Shown one piece after another: positions 25,693 through 35,317 of a stretch of 64,000 bases of DNA (position 1 is its first letter; the number at the start of each line of letters is the position of its first letter). Source of the stretch: Mucilaginibacter sp. (GTDB lineage Bacteria; Bacteroidota; Bacteroidia; Sphingobacteriales; Sphingobacteriaceae); assembly GCF_028288205.1 (NCBI RefSeq), contig NZ_JAQBOD010000031.1, positions 124,001 through 188,000 of the forward strand, given 5' to 3'. A model generated the notes under the pieces. The model worked only from the letters and a program-made list of their open reading frames with translations, ran no database searches and was not told where the DNA came from. Made by a program: the position numbers and the translations under genes.

Positions 25693-27036
25693 ATGATTCA
25701 AAAAGCTTTAATTTTTATAGTACTTATACTTGTTTTTTTTGTTTGGTACTTATTTGAAAAAAAAGACAGCAAGTACTTATTATTAAGTTTTGTTATTACA
25801 TGTATTCCTTTTCAAATGGCAATTCCGTTATATGTACCTATGTATATAAGGGATGAAGGAACTGGCTCTTTTACCTCTAAAATATTTTTAACAATCCCAT
25901 TAATAGTATCCATATACTTATTAATTATAAAAAAGAACCAGGGGGTTTTCCAATTTTATAAAAACGAAAAATGGATTTATTGGGTATTGCTTTTAATACT
26001 TATATCAATATGTAACCCCTACAATTATGCAGTATTGGCAACTGTTGCTTTTGCAATTGTTTTCTTATCGTATATTTTATTTTTCAAATTAATCTATAAT
26101 TATCTGGGGCCGGCCGATATTGTAAAGGGAGTGTTTTCGAGCTTTATGTTTCTATGTATATTACAATTCACACTGGCAATACTATATCCATTATTAGGTG
26201 TATCATTTGTAACCACTATTTTTCAGGCAGGAGGAGAGCAATGGGCTACAAGAATAGGTACCCGTGCAGGCGCAATAGGTGTTTTTGTAACACCAGCTAA
26301 CCTGGGCCTGTTCACCACAATTGCTTCAGGATTTTTTTTCGCGAGTTATTTAGGCAACTATCAAAAAAAAATAAGTTTGATTTTCCTGTTTGTTAATGTT
26401 ATAACAATAATTTTAACTTATTCCAGAACATCATATATAACATTGGTTTTTGTATTGTTTTTAATGTTTTTTATATATAAAAACGCTAAAAAGCCTTTAT
26501 TCTCATTCCGAAGCGTGCTTTTTGGAATTGTCCCGGCGTTGTTGGTTGTTTATTGGATTGTTTTCCTATCGCCGCTAAGCGCAATTTTTCTTAAAACAGA
26601 TGCCGACCAAATGTATGAGGCCCGGCTGGATCATTGGGTAATGGGTATGGAAATTTTCAAGATGTCTCCAATAATAGGGGTAGGTATAAATACACATGTT
26701 GAATTTGTAAACCATGCCATCAATTTATATAAAGTGGTGCATAATGAATTTCTAACTACAAATCCAATACATAATACCCATTTAATAATCTTAACTGAAA
26801 CCGGTGTCATAGGTTTTTTATTCTGGGTGATTTTCCTGGTAACATCTGTTGTAAAAGCCAAACAAAATATTGCTGTTAACAATAACGTAGTTTTTTCATT
26901 AGCGCAAATTGGCTTAATAATAACCCTGGTAATTTATGGCTTTACAGATTGGGCGCCGCTTTCGCAATCTATCTTCCCTATATTTTTATTATTCACATTT
27001 TTTAGCAAAAAATATAGCTTAAGATTCAATTTCTGA
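25693..27036 (+). CDS. O-antigen ligase/Wzy-type polymerase
   Basis: The 447-residue protein is highly hydrophobic with about 12 membrane segments and a large extracellular loop (about 280-370, with GVGINTHVEFVNH and NPIHNTHLIILTETGVIGFL), the features of O-antigen ligase and Wzy polymerase families. It would polymerise lipid-linked repeat units in the periplasm. Few motifs are conserved in this family, so ligase and polymerase roles cannot be separated by sequence. Context favours Wzy. Confidence 0.85.
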   Translation: MIQKALIFIVLILVFFVWYLFEKKDSKYLLLSFVITCIPFQMAIPLYVPMYIRDEGTGSFTSKIFLTIPLIVSIYLLIIKKNQGVFQFYKNEKWIYWVLLLILISICNPYNYAVLATVAFAIVFLSYILFFKLIYNYLGPADIVKGVFSSFMFLCILQFTLAILYPLLGVSFVTTIFQAGGEQWATRIGTRAGAIGVFVTPANLGLFTTIASGFFFASYLGNYQKKISLIFLFVNVITIILTYSRTSYITLVFVLFLMFFIYKNAKKPLFSFRSVLFGIVPALLVVYWIVFLSPLSAIFLKTDADQMYEARLDHWVMGMEIFKMSPIIGVGINTHVEFVNHAINLYKVVHNEFLTTNPIHNTHLIILTETGVIGFLFWVIFLVTSVVKAKQNIAVNNNVVFSLAQIGLIITLVIYGFTDWAPLSQSIFPIFLLFTFFSKKYSLRFNF

Positions 27037-27180
27037 ATTCTTTGGCCTGATTTTTATGTATAAGTTAATTTTTTTAATTGATTTAAAACATTATAGCTGT
27101 ATTTTCATTTATTTATTTTGATATTTTATGAAGCAACTATATAATAACCCTCTTTTTAATTTAAAATCAACTAATAAAGC

Positions 27181-28305
27181 ATGAAAAAATTAATTTTTTT
27201 AACAGGAGAAGATATGCTTGATGTTGATTTACCTATTGTTAAAGAAATAAACTCATCCAACAACAAAGATTTTCATATAATATGGGTAGTAGTTCTTAGA
27301 GGTTATGGTTGGTTTAAAAGGGATGAAATGATTGGCTTTTGCCAACAAAACCAAATAGAATGTATAATCCTGGAGCAAATAGGAAAGCTTAAAAACCCGT
27401 TAACAATCCTGTTTACCTTTAAGCTGTTAAAATTTTTAAAAAGCTTAAAAGCCGATATTATTTATGACAGCTACCTGGGTGTGCCTTACATGCATTTTTT
27501 AAGACCGCTTTACTTAAAAAAGAATTTATTTGTAATAGCCATACATGATGTAGTGCAGCATTATAAAATGAAAGATAAAATGATACGTACATTTTATTAT
27601 ACATTTTTAATGAAAACGTACTTTAACTTTCATATTTTTTCAGAAAATCAGCTAAGGATTTTTAAAGAAAAATTTAAAGGAAAAAATTCTTTTTATACCC
27701 CCTTGTATTTAAAGAATTTTGGAAATAATGCAGCAAAAAAACTTACTATAAATAAGGATATAACCTATTTCCTGTTTTTTGGTATTATTCGTCCCAACAA
27801 GGGTTTAGACTTGTTAATAGAGGCTGCAAATATTTTGGGCAAGAAATATAAAAATTTCCATATCATAATTGCAGGTAAGTGTGATGATTGGGAGTCATAC
27901 AGCAGCACAATTAAATATCCGGATCAATTTACTTTAAACATTGGTAATATAGAAAAGCAAGAGGTGCCGGCACTTTTTGCAAATACACATTTTTTAATGT
28001 TGCCTTATAGAGATGTAACGCAAAGCGGTGTGCTGTTAACAGCATATAATTACAATGTACCGGTTATAGCATCAAAATTAGAATGGTTTGAAGAGTACGT
28101 TGACGACAACGTAAATGGTTATTTATTTGAAAATGAGCACATTGATACTCTTGTAAAAAAAATGGAAATGGCTATAAATTTAGATCAATCCGCGTATGAT
28201 AAACTGGTTAGTAATTTAAAAACCTTTATTGCTCAAAGAATAAATATAAAGGAAATAGCTCGGGAATATGTTAAGTTCTTTAAATCTGTAAACAATAATG
28301 AATAG
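27181..28305 (+). CDS. GT4-family glycosyltransferase
   Basis: The 374-residue protein has a GT-B fold: an N-terminal Rossmann-like half and a C-terminal donor-binding half with FFGIIRPNKGLDLLIEA, IIAGKCDDW and the acidic segment LLTAYNYNVPVIASKLEWFEE. It probably adds one sugar of the repeat unit to the lipid-linked intermediate. The specificity is unknown. It overlaps the next gene by 8 bases, so the two are probably translated together. Confidence 0.88.
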   Translation: MKKLIFLTGEDMLDVDLPIVKEINSSNNKDFHIIWVVVLRGYGWFKRDEMIGFCQQNQIECIILEQIGKLKNPLTILFTFKLLKFLKSLKADIIYDSYLGVPYMHFLRPLYLKKNLFVIAIHDVVQHYKMKDKMIRTFYYTFLMKTYFNFHIFSENQLRIFKEKFKGKNSFYTPLYLKNFGNNAAKKLTINKDITYFLFFGIIRPNKGLDLLIEAANILGKKYKNFHIIIAGKCDDWESYSSTIKYPDQFTLNIGNIEKQEVPALFANTHFLMLPYRDVTQSGVLLTAYNYNVPVIASKLEWFEEYVDDNVNGYLFENEHIDTLVKKMEMAINLDQSAYDKLVSNLKTFIAQRINIKEIAREYVKFFKSVNNNE

Positions 28306-28831
28306 CTTTAAAAACCTGTACAATGGTTTAAAAAACGATTATAATGGCTATGCTAAAGTAGCCAATAGCAGCATTAAACCCTTGTTTAAAATTCACTATT
28401 ACTGCAACGTTATTTTCAGGATAAGTCATTTTTTTTATGAGATAAAATTATTGCCTGTTGCCAAAATTTTTTGGGGAATTAACAGGTTTGTTTATGCTAT
28501 TGATATTGATCCGGGTGCACAATTAAACGGCGGTTTTGTACTGATTCATGGAATTGGAATAGTAATTGGTAGGTACGTTATATCTGAAGGATTATTCAAA
28601 ATTTATCAGGGTGCTACATTGGGGGGTAATAATGATAAAGAGAGTATGTATGACGGCATACTTCTTAAACAACCTTATATAAAAGATAATGTAATTATTG
28701 GCATTAATTCAACCGTATTAGGGCCAATTGTAGTTGAGGCGGGGGTGGTTATTGGCGCAAATGCAGTAGTAACCAAAAACGTTGCAGCAAATACAGTTAT
28801 AGTAGGAAATAATAAGATTTTAAAAACATAA
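28298..28831 (+). CDS. serine-acetyltransferase-like left-handed beta-helix acetyltransferase
   Basis: The 177-residue protein has a short helical N-terminus and hexapeptide-repeat coils (IDIDPGAQLNGGFVLIHGIGIVIG, IYQGATLGGNN, IKDNVIIGINSTVLGPIVVEAGVVIGANAVV) like CysE. In polysaccharide clusters such enzymes usually O- or N-acetylate a sugar rather than make O-acetylserine. It lies in the GT4-overlap operon, which supports sugar acetylation. Confidence 0.85.
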   Translation: MNSFKNLYNGLKNDYNGYAKVANSSIKPLFKIHYYCNVIFRISHFFYEIKLLPVAKIFWGINRFVYAIDIDPGAQLNGGFVLIHGIGIVIGRYVISEGLFKIYQGATLGGNNDKESMYDGILLKQPYIKDNVIIGINSTVLGPIVVEAGVVIGANAVVTKNVAANTVIVGNNKILKT

Positions 28832-28832
28832 T

Positions 28833-29840
28833 ATGTCAGTAGAAATACTCTCAACAGCGATAGACCTGGATCTTTACGGCGGACAGGAAAAAGTATTAAT
28901 GGATATTCATGAAGGAATAAAAAATGAATATAATGCCAAAGTGTTAGGATTTATAAAATATGATAAACTGCATCCTAAGTATAAAATTTCTAAGTCTGAA
29001 TATATTAGGCTCAAAAACCCATTGCACTTAAATAACAAGATCATTATTGTTCATGGCAGAAATGCCATGACTATTTTAATGATATTAAAACGAGTGTTTT
29101 TTTTAAATACCAGGTTTTTATATGTGCACCATAATGTATATAATTCATTAAAAAGGGTGTCTTTTTTTCCCGATAACATTATTTCTATTTCCGGAAAAGT
29201 TACAGAAAACCTGATTAATTACTTTGGGCTAAAAAAGCGTAACATACAGCTAATATATAATGGCATTAAGCAGGCCACTGCAGCTGATGTAACTGTGACA
29301 ACCACTAAAAAGGATAAAATAAAAATTGTTTATGCTGCAAGGGTAAATGGAGTAAAACGGCAATTAGAAATTGTTGAACGCTTAGGTAATAAATTATCGC
29401 CCAAAATAGAAATTCATTTTGCAGGCACCGGCCCGGATTATGAAAAATTAAAGGATAAATGTAGCCATACAAATAATTTCTTTGCCCTTGGCTTTGTAGA
29501 TAATACAAATGAGCTTATTGCCAATTCAGACTATTTAATGCTTTATTCAAAGCAGGAAGGTTTACCCATTTCTTTAATAGAGGGTACGCTGTATGGTAAA
29601 CCGCTTTTAGTTAATGATGTTGGCGGCAATGCAGAAATTGGCATACCAGGTGTAAATGGCATACTGCTTAATAATGATTGGGATGATTTGGCTAATACCT
29701 TAAATAGTTTGGTTGATATTCCTGAAGATGAATATTTAAGGATGGGAAAAAATAGCAGAAAACGCTACGAAGCAATGTTTACTTATGATAAGATGATTGC
29801 TGATTATATAAATAAGATAAAGCAAATATCTGCTAATTAA
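28833..29840 (+). CDS. GT4-family glycosyltransferase
   Basis: The 335-residue protein has the GT4 pattern: an N-terminal DLDLYGGQEKVLMDI acceptor segment and a C-terminal donor half with YAARVNGVKRQLEIVERL, HFAGTGPDYE and SKQEGLPISLIEGTLYGKPLLV, including the EX7E-type glutamates in EGLPISLIEG. It should extend the repeat unit. It starts one base after the acetyltransferase stop codon. Confidence 0.9.
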   Translation: MSVEILSTAIDLDLYGGQEKVLMDIHEGIKNEYNAKVLGFIKYDKLHPKYKISKSEYIRLKNPLHLNNKIIIVHGRNAMTILMILKRVFFLNTRFLYVHHNVYNSLKRVSFFPDNIISISGKVTENLINYFGLKKRNIQLIYNGIKQATAADVTVTTTKKDKIKIVYAARVNGVKRQLEIVERLGNKLSPKIEIHFAGTGPDYEKLKDKCSHTNNFFALGFVDNTNELIANSDYLMLYSKQEGLPISLIEGTLYGKPLLVNDVGGNAEIGIPGVNGILLNNDWDDLANTLNSLVDIPEDEYLRMGKNSRKRYEAMFTYDKMIADYINKIKQISAN

Positions 29841-29893
29841 ATTTTTTTCATACAGAAATAGCTATTTAAGCATAAGTAAAACTTAAAGAGTCA

Positions 29894-31366
29894 ATGAAAA
29901 TATACCACTTAAGTATAAATTATATAACCCAATTATTTAAGAGCACTTTAATTAAAAACAGTAGCTGGGGTGTACTGTCCCAGTTTTCTCAAACCGTTTT
30001 TTTAAGTTTATTTTTTGTAATCTTAGCAAGAGAGTACACTACCGAAATTTTTGCTAAATATATAATTGCCTGGGCATTATATCAGTTGGTAACAGCATTT
30101 TCTACTATGGGCCTTAGCCAATGGTTTATACGTGAGTTTATTGGTTCAACAAATAAGGATGAATTAACCAGTAGGTTTTTAAAAATGCAGATTTATTTTG
30201 GTGTTGTATTTTATATAATAAATATACTGCTTGCCTACCTCCTTTATGACGAAAAATTAACCCGGTTATTAATTATAGTTTTAGGTGCAAATGTAATTTT
30301 TGATAATTTAATAAATGCTATAAAATGTTTAAATATTGCCACGCTCGAACAAAAGAACACTTTTATTATTCTTACTATAGAAACATTTTTAAAGTTCCTG
30401 GCAGCCTGTATTTTATTCTTATATCCATTTAGCATTATTACTTTATCCTTAATAATATTAGGGATAAGATTTTTAACACTTAACCTGTTTTTAACCGTTG
30501 GATCATCAAATTCTGTAAGCATAAAATCTCTTATTAAGTTTAAAATATTTTATGCTGATATTAAAAGATTGGTGGTTTTAAATTGGGCGTTTATAATTAT
30601 TGGCGGTGTTTCAATTATTAACTGGCGTTTGGCAAACATTGTTATTTCAAAAATGCTAACCGCTTTTGATGTGGCCAATTATGAAATATCATTTAAAGTA
30701 TTTTCTATAGCACAAACATTACCCGTTGTTATTTCTACCTCTGTGTTTCCGTTGCTTGTAAAGTTATATGCCAAAGATGATAAGCGCGAATTCTTAACAT
30801 TTTATAAAAAAGTACATCTGTATTATTTACTATTCGGTTTACTGTCTTATACATTTATTTATTCTTTTTCCGGAAAATTAATCCCACTTGTTTTTGGAAA
30901 TAATTATATAAGTAATGCCCAATACACCAGGCAAATGTTTTTAACAATTTTAGTTTTCCCTACAGCTTTACTGCAGGCTAATATGTTAATTACAATAAAC
31001 CTGGAAAAATTAGACATGCTTTTTAATACTATAGCACTAATTATAAATTTTGCAATATGTTTAATCGGACTAACTTTTATAAAGTCATTAAGCGTTGTAA
31101 ATTATTCCATATTCGCATCATTCTTTGTATTCCATATTTCGCAGGATGTTGTCCTTATAAAAAGAGGTATAACATCTTTAAAATCAGTAATTAAATTTTA
31201 TATGGTAAGCGCAATTTTTGTTTTTACTTATATTTATTCAAGCAATATTGTAAACCCTTATCTTTTGTTTTTACTTGCATGGATCATAGTATTGAGTTTT
31301 TTGTTTCTTACAAAAAACAAGAAAATTTATCAGAAATATAAACTCAGGATGGGCTATTCTGAATAA
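29894..31366 (+). CDS. Wzx-type oligosaccharide flippase
   Basis: The 490-residue protein has about 12-14 membrane helices and the MATE/MOP-like layout of polysaccharide flippases, starting SSWGVLSQFSQTVFL and including FSIAQTLPVVISTSVFPLLVKLYAKDD. Wzx moves undecaprenyl-linked repeat units across the inner membrane. Its place between the glycosyltransferases and the export genes agrees. Confidence 0.9.
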   Translation: MKIYHLSINYITQLFKSTLIKNSSWGVLSQFSQTVFLSLFFVILAREYTTEIFAKYIIAWALYQLVTAFSTMGLSQWFIREFIGSTNKDELTSRFLKMQIYFGVVFYIINILLAYLLYDEKLTRLLIIVLGANVIFDNLINAIKCLNIATLEQKNTFIILTIETFLKFLAACILFLYPFSIITLSLIILGIRFLTLNLFLTVGSSNSVSIKSLIKFKIFYADIKRLVVLNWAFIIIGGVSIINWRLANIVISKMLTAFDVANYEISFKVFSIAQTLPVVISTSVFPLLVKLYAKDDKREFLTFYKKVHLYYLLFGLLSYTFIYSFSGKLIPLVFGNNYISNAQYTRQMFLTILVFPTALLQANMLITINLEKLDMLFNTIALIINFAICLIGLTFIKSLSVVNYSIFASFFVFHISQDVVLIKRGITSLKSVIKFYMVSAIFVFTYIYSSNIVNPYLLFLLAWIIVLSFLFLTKNKKIYQKYKLRMGYSE

Positions 31367-31562
31367 TATTTCAATATGTCGTTTCTTTAGTAGAAAATTA
31401 ATTTCATTTTGATAAAACAAAAAGCCGCTAAATTAATTTATTAACTATCCCTGTCATTAATAGAAATTTATGGATAAAACTATCCGAATATTTCTATAAC
31501 TGTTAAGACAGAATTTTAATGTTTTTTATTAATAAAATGTTTAATTGTTAAAGCCCCATTCA

Positions 31563-32351
31563 ATGATCACTCCAAAAACTTCCATTTTAAATTTATTAAT
31601 ATTATTTGTTTTGCTGTTTACATCATGTACGCCTTATAAAAATATTCCTTATTTTCAAGATTTAGAAAGTACACAAGCATCAGAAGAAAAAATTGATAAT
31701 TATGCTCAATTAAAAATACAACCTACAGACGTTTTAGGCATTAATGTTACCAGCAGAAATCCGGAATCGTCGTCCATATTTAACTATAATTTAACCAGAG
31801 CAAATGGCAATAATTATAATACTTCGCCAGATAATCCGGTTATAGGTTATTTAGTTGATGAAAAAGGATTTATTCATCTTCCCTTAATTGGCGATTTTCA
31901 GGTAGCCGGCCTTACAACATCTCAAATAAGAGACAAATTAAGCATTGCTTTACAAACCTTTTACAAAGACCCCGTTGTTAATATCAGGATTCTAAACTTT
32001 AAAATATCTGTATACGGTGATGTTGCGCGCCCTAATGTTTACACTTTACAAAACGAACAAACATCTATTACAGAAGCAATAAGCCTTGCTGGAGATCTTA
32101 ATATAACCGCAATGCGTAAAAATGTGCTTTTGATAAGGTTTGAAAATGGCGAACGTAAATACATTCATCTTGACCTAACTTCAAAGAAACTAATGGAGTC
32201 GCCATACTTTTATCTTAAAAATAATGATCAGATCTATGTTCAACCCGGTAAATCTAAATTTGCTTCGGTAAACGATGCTGGTTTCCGTGCTGCAACCTTA
32301 ATTCTGTCCGGGCTTTCTATTATTGCAATCCTGGTTTCCCGCTCATATTAA
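31563..32351 (+). CDS. Wza-like polysaccharide export lipoprotein
   Basis: The chosen start is ATG 31563 (MITPKTSILNLL); the longer frame begins at a TTG and adds six residues. The signal peptide ends in the lipobox FTSC, followed by TPYKNIPYFQDLE. The polysaccharide export (SLBB-preceding) domain has YKDPVVNIRILNFKISVYGDVARPN, and the C-terminus has a helix. It forms the outer-membrane export channel with the Wzc-like kinase. The gap to the next gene is 12 bases, so they form an operon. Confidence 0.92.
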   Translation: MITPKTSILNLLILFVLLFTSCTPYKNIPYFQDLESTQASEEKIDNYAQLKIQPTDVLGINVTSRNPESSSIFNYNLTRANGNNYNTSPDNPVIGYLVDEKGFIHLPLIGDFQVAGLTTSQIRDKLSIALQTFYKDPVVNIRILNFKISVYGDVARPNVYTLQNEQTSITEAISLAGDLNITAMRKNVLLIRFENGERKYIHLDLTSKKLMESPYFYLKNNDQIYVQPGKSKFASVNDAGFRAATLILSGLSIIAILVSRSY

Positions 32352-32363
32352 TATTTTTTATCA

Positions 32364-34703
32364 ATGAATAATCTCACACAGATATCAACTTTTGCAATCG
32401 AAAAAGAAAAAGACAATACAGTCAACTTTAAAAACATTGTAAATAACTATAAGCATTACTGGTACATTTTTTTTATAGCAGTAATTATTATGCTATCAGT
32501 TGCATTTGTATATCTTCTTTTTGCCGAACCGGTGTATGAGATAAAGGCTTCTTTATTAATTAACCAGGATAATAATCAAAATACGCAACAACAACAGTCT
32601 GTATTGGATAAAATAGATTTGCCAAGTACATCAGAAATCACTGAAAACGAAATCGCGAAGTTAAAGGCAACAAACCTGATACAACAAGTTGTAACTGATT
32701 TAAATTTGGCTACTACCTATAAAGTAAAAAAGGGGGTTGCCTATAAAGAATTATATACATCACTTCCATTTAAATTTATCATGGTTAAGCTCAACCCCAA
32801 TTTTACCGATGATAAACGTGAAGTAAACATTACTATAAAAGATACGGGGGCATTTTTTTATAAAAATGCGAATGACAAGCTTGAAGGATTTAAATTTAAT
32901 ACCAATGTAACTTCGGATATCGGTACATGGAAGCTGGTACCTACACCTAATATTGGTTTTTTTAAAAATGCAAATATCAAGGTAGCCTTACTTGATCCGG
33001 AAAAAGCTGCACTTATATATCAAAAATCAATTAATGCCACTTTAGAAGATAAACTTGCATCAGCTGTTGATTTAACTATTAATGATAATATTGTACAAAG
33101 AGGCAAAGACATACTAAACCATTTAATTTATGTTTATGATAATGCAGAAGTGCAACAAAAAACCAAAGAAACAAAGAGTACAATCAATTTTATTGACCAA
33201 AGATTAGCCTCTTTAACCGGTGATTTAACAAATTCTGAAAAAAATATAGCAACTTTTAAAAGTTCAAATCAATTAACAGACATTGAATCTACTTCTAAGT
33301 ATAACCTGGATAATTTGCAGGCAAACGATGCAAGGTTAAATGAAATTAATGTACAATTAAGTATAGTTGACGGAATTGAAAAATATATTAATAACCCGAG
33401 TAATAAAGGTAAAGCGCCCGCGGCTATTGGTATTGCCGATCCTACATTAGTTAGCTCAATTGAAAAGCTATCTCAATTAGAATTACAAAAGGAGCAAATG
33501 TTGGCAACTACCCCTGAAACTAATCCGGATTTTGAGCAAATTAACAGGCAAATTCAAACTACCAGGGCTTCTATAAAAGAAAATGTACAAAACATTAAAT
33601 CGTCGCTTTTAAATGCGCAAAATAAAATGCAGGCGGTTAACTCGCATGTTGAATCTTCTATAACCAACATTCCGGTTCAGGAAAGAGAATATTTGAGCAT
33701 AAAAAGACAACAGTCAATCAAAGAAAATTTGTACATATATCTATTACAAAAGCGTGAAGAAGTATCTTTAAATTATGCCAAAACCGTAAAAAATTATAGA
33801 GTTTTAGACAATGCTTATAGCGGTCCTTTAAAATGGCCTAAAAAGAGTATTGTTTATGCAGCAGCTTTTCTTTTAGGACTGGTTTTGGCCATGGCATTTA
33901 TTTACTTTAAAGAAAAATTAAATAATGCTATTATTAATCCGGAAGAAATTGAGGAAGAAACTAAGCTGCAGATATTAAATGAAATTAATAAAAATACATC
34001 CAAAGATCCAATTGTTATTAATAATAAGAATAACAGTTTGATAAGTGAGCAATTTAGAACGTTAAGATCAAAACTGCATTATTTAACGGATAGAAATGAA
34101 AAATCAAGAGTTATTTTACTTACCTCAAGTGTATCAGGAGAAGGAAAAAGTTTTATAAGCAGTAACCTGGGAATAGTTCTTGCGTCAACAGGTAAAAAAA
34201 CAATTGTTTTAGAATTAGATTTGAGAAGATCTAAACTAACCGAAATTTTTAAACTATCAAAAGAGCATCCCGGTATAACTGATTATCTTTTGGATAAGGC
34301 CACCATTAATGACATCATAAGGCCATCAGAAATTATTCCCTCTCTTGATATCATTAGCGGAGGATCTGTAGATTCTAACCCCTCAGAACTATTAGAAAGT
34401 GAACAGTTAAATCAATTAATAAATGAACTAAAAAACACTTATGATAATATATTAATTGATAGCCCTCCGGTACACCTTGTAGCGGATGCTTTAATACTGT
34501 CGCGCGTTGCTCAAATTACACTTTACATAGTTAGACAAGGTTTTACTAAAAAATCCGAATTGAAATTCATAAATCAATTGCATGAAGAAGGTAAAATACC
34601 GCAGATGCATCTAATTTTTAATGGTGTAAGTAATAAAAGATATGGTTATGGCTACGGTTATGATAATTCATATTATTCATCAATAAAAATAAAATCAGCA
34701 TAA
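32364..34703 (+). CDS. Wzc-like polysaccharide co-polymerase with tyrosine autokinase domain
   Basis: The 779-residue protein has two membrane helices (about 35-55 and 495-515) flanking a periplasmic coiled-coil region rich in Gln and Asn, then a BY-kinase domain with Walker A SSVSGEGKSF (about residue 595), Walker A' VLELDLRRSK, Walker B ILIDSPPVHLVADA and a C-terminal tyrosine-rich tail GYGYGYDNSYYSS. Wzc controls polymer length and export through cyclic autophosphorylation of the tyrosine tail. All catalytic motifs are present, so it should be active. Confidence 0.93.
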   Translation: MNNLTQISTFAIEKEKDNTVNFKNIVNNYKHYWYIFFIAVIIMLSVAFVYLLFAEPVYEIKASLLINQDNNQNTQQQQSVLDKIDLPSTSEITENEIAKLKATNLIQQVVTDLNLATTYKVKKGVAYKELYTSLPFKFIMVKLNPNFTDDKREVNITIKDTGAFFYKNANDKLEGFKFNTNVTSDIGTWKLVPTPNIGFFKNANIKVALLDPEKAALIYQKSINATLEDKLASAVDLTINDNIVQRGKDILNHLIYVYDNAEVQQKTKETKSTINFIDQRLASLTGDLTNSEKNIATFKSSNQLTDIESTSKYNLDNLQANDARLNEINVQLSIVDGIEKYINNPSNKGKAPAAIGIADPTLVSSIEKLSQLELQKEQMLATTPETNPDFEQINRQIQTTRASIKENVQNIKSSLLNAQNKMQAVNSHVESSITNIPVQEREYLSIKRQQSIKENLYIYLLQKREEVSLNYAKTVKNYRVLDNAYSGPLKWPKKSIVYAAAFLLGLVLAMAFIYFKEKLNNAIINPEEIEEETKLQILNEINKNTSKDPIVINNKNNSLISEQFRTLRSKLHYLTDRNEKSRVILLTSSVSGEGKSFISSNLGIVLASTGKKTIVLELDLRRSKLTEIFKLSKEHPGITDYLLDKATINDIIRPSEIIPSLDIISGGSVDSNPSELLESEQLNQLINELKNTYDNILIDSPPVHLVADALILSRVAQITLYIVRQGFTKKSELKFINQLHEEGKIPQMHLIFNGVSNKRYGYGYGYDNSYYSSIKIKSA

Positions 34704-34789
34704 TTGTATCAATTTTTAATATAAAAGAGATATATAATTTTGTTCTTTTATTTAAAAATTGATAATAATAAATTATTATTTTAAATTTG

Positions 34790-34813
34790 TTTCAATTTAC
34801 CAAGATTGAAACA
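34790..34813. promoter_or_regulatory. inverted repeat GTTTCAAT...ATTGAAAC
   Basis: Perfect 8-base arms flank an 8-base loop. The right arm includes the TTG start codon of the small membrane protein gene that follows, so it could hide that start in RNA. Confidence 0.4.
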
Positions 34814-35006
34814 GCGAATTATAAGCCCATTTAATTTTTTTGCTCAAAAGTATAAGAAAAGGACTACAAGCCATTTCATAGACGATAATGCTGAGCAAGA
34901 TCCTGCACCTAAAAGACAGACGTCAACAGCGGTAATAGTAATAAGCGTTATTATTGCTAATGCAATTGTTGGTTTAATAATCTATCTTATTTGTGTTGTT
35001 TTTTAA
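34806..35006 (+). CDS. possible small membrane protein
   Basis: The 66-residue frame has no ATG start and would begin at TTG (34806). It has a basic N-terminal half (FAQKYKKRTTSHF) and one clear C-terminal membrane helix (TAVIVISVIIANAIVGLIIYL). It follows the Wzc gene by 102 bases. It could be a small partner of the export complex, but its reality is uncertain. Confidence 0.35.
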   Translation: MKQRIISPFNFFAQKYKKRTTSHFIDDNAEQDPAPKRQTSTAVIVISVIIANAIVGLIIYLICVVF

Positions 35007-35317
35007 TTTTGCAGTTTAGTTTTATGGTGTATAAAGAACACTTAGAAATTATTTTTCAATCTGCCCGGGCATTATATCGTCTGTCCTAAAATCCCCCAAA
35101 TTTATTTTAAACGTATAATATTTTATACACCCCTGTGTAAGCTAAACTTAAATTTATTTATAAAATACAATAAAAAATTTATCGTAGAGATATTTATTGC
35201 ACTTTATATAAATATTGCTTTCTAAATTCAACTAAATATTAATTGTTGATTAATAAATTATGTTCATTGGCATTGATTTTGAATACACTTCAAGAATTAA
35301 TTTAAAATGAATATAAA
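35007..35317. other. non-coding AT-rich interval
   Basis: 311 bases precede the Alg14 chimera gene. The sequence is very AT-rich with no credible frame or hairpin. It probably contains the promoter of the second polysaccharide transcription unit, but I cannot point to a convincing motif. Confidence 0.4.
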
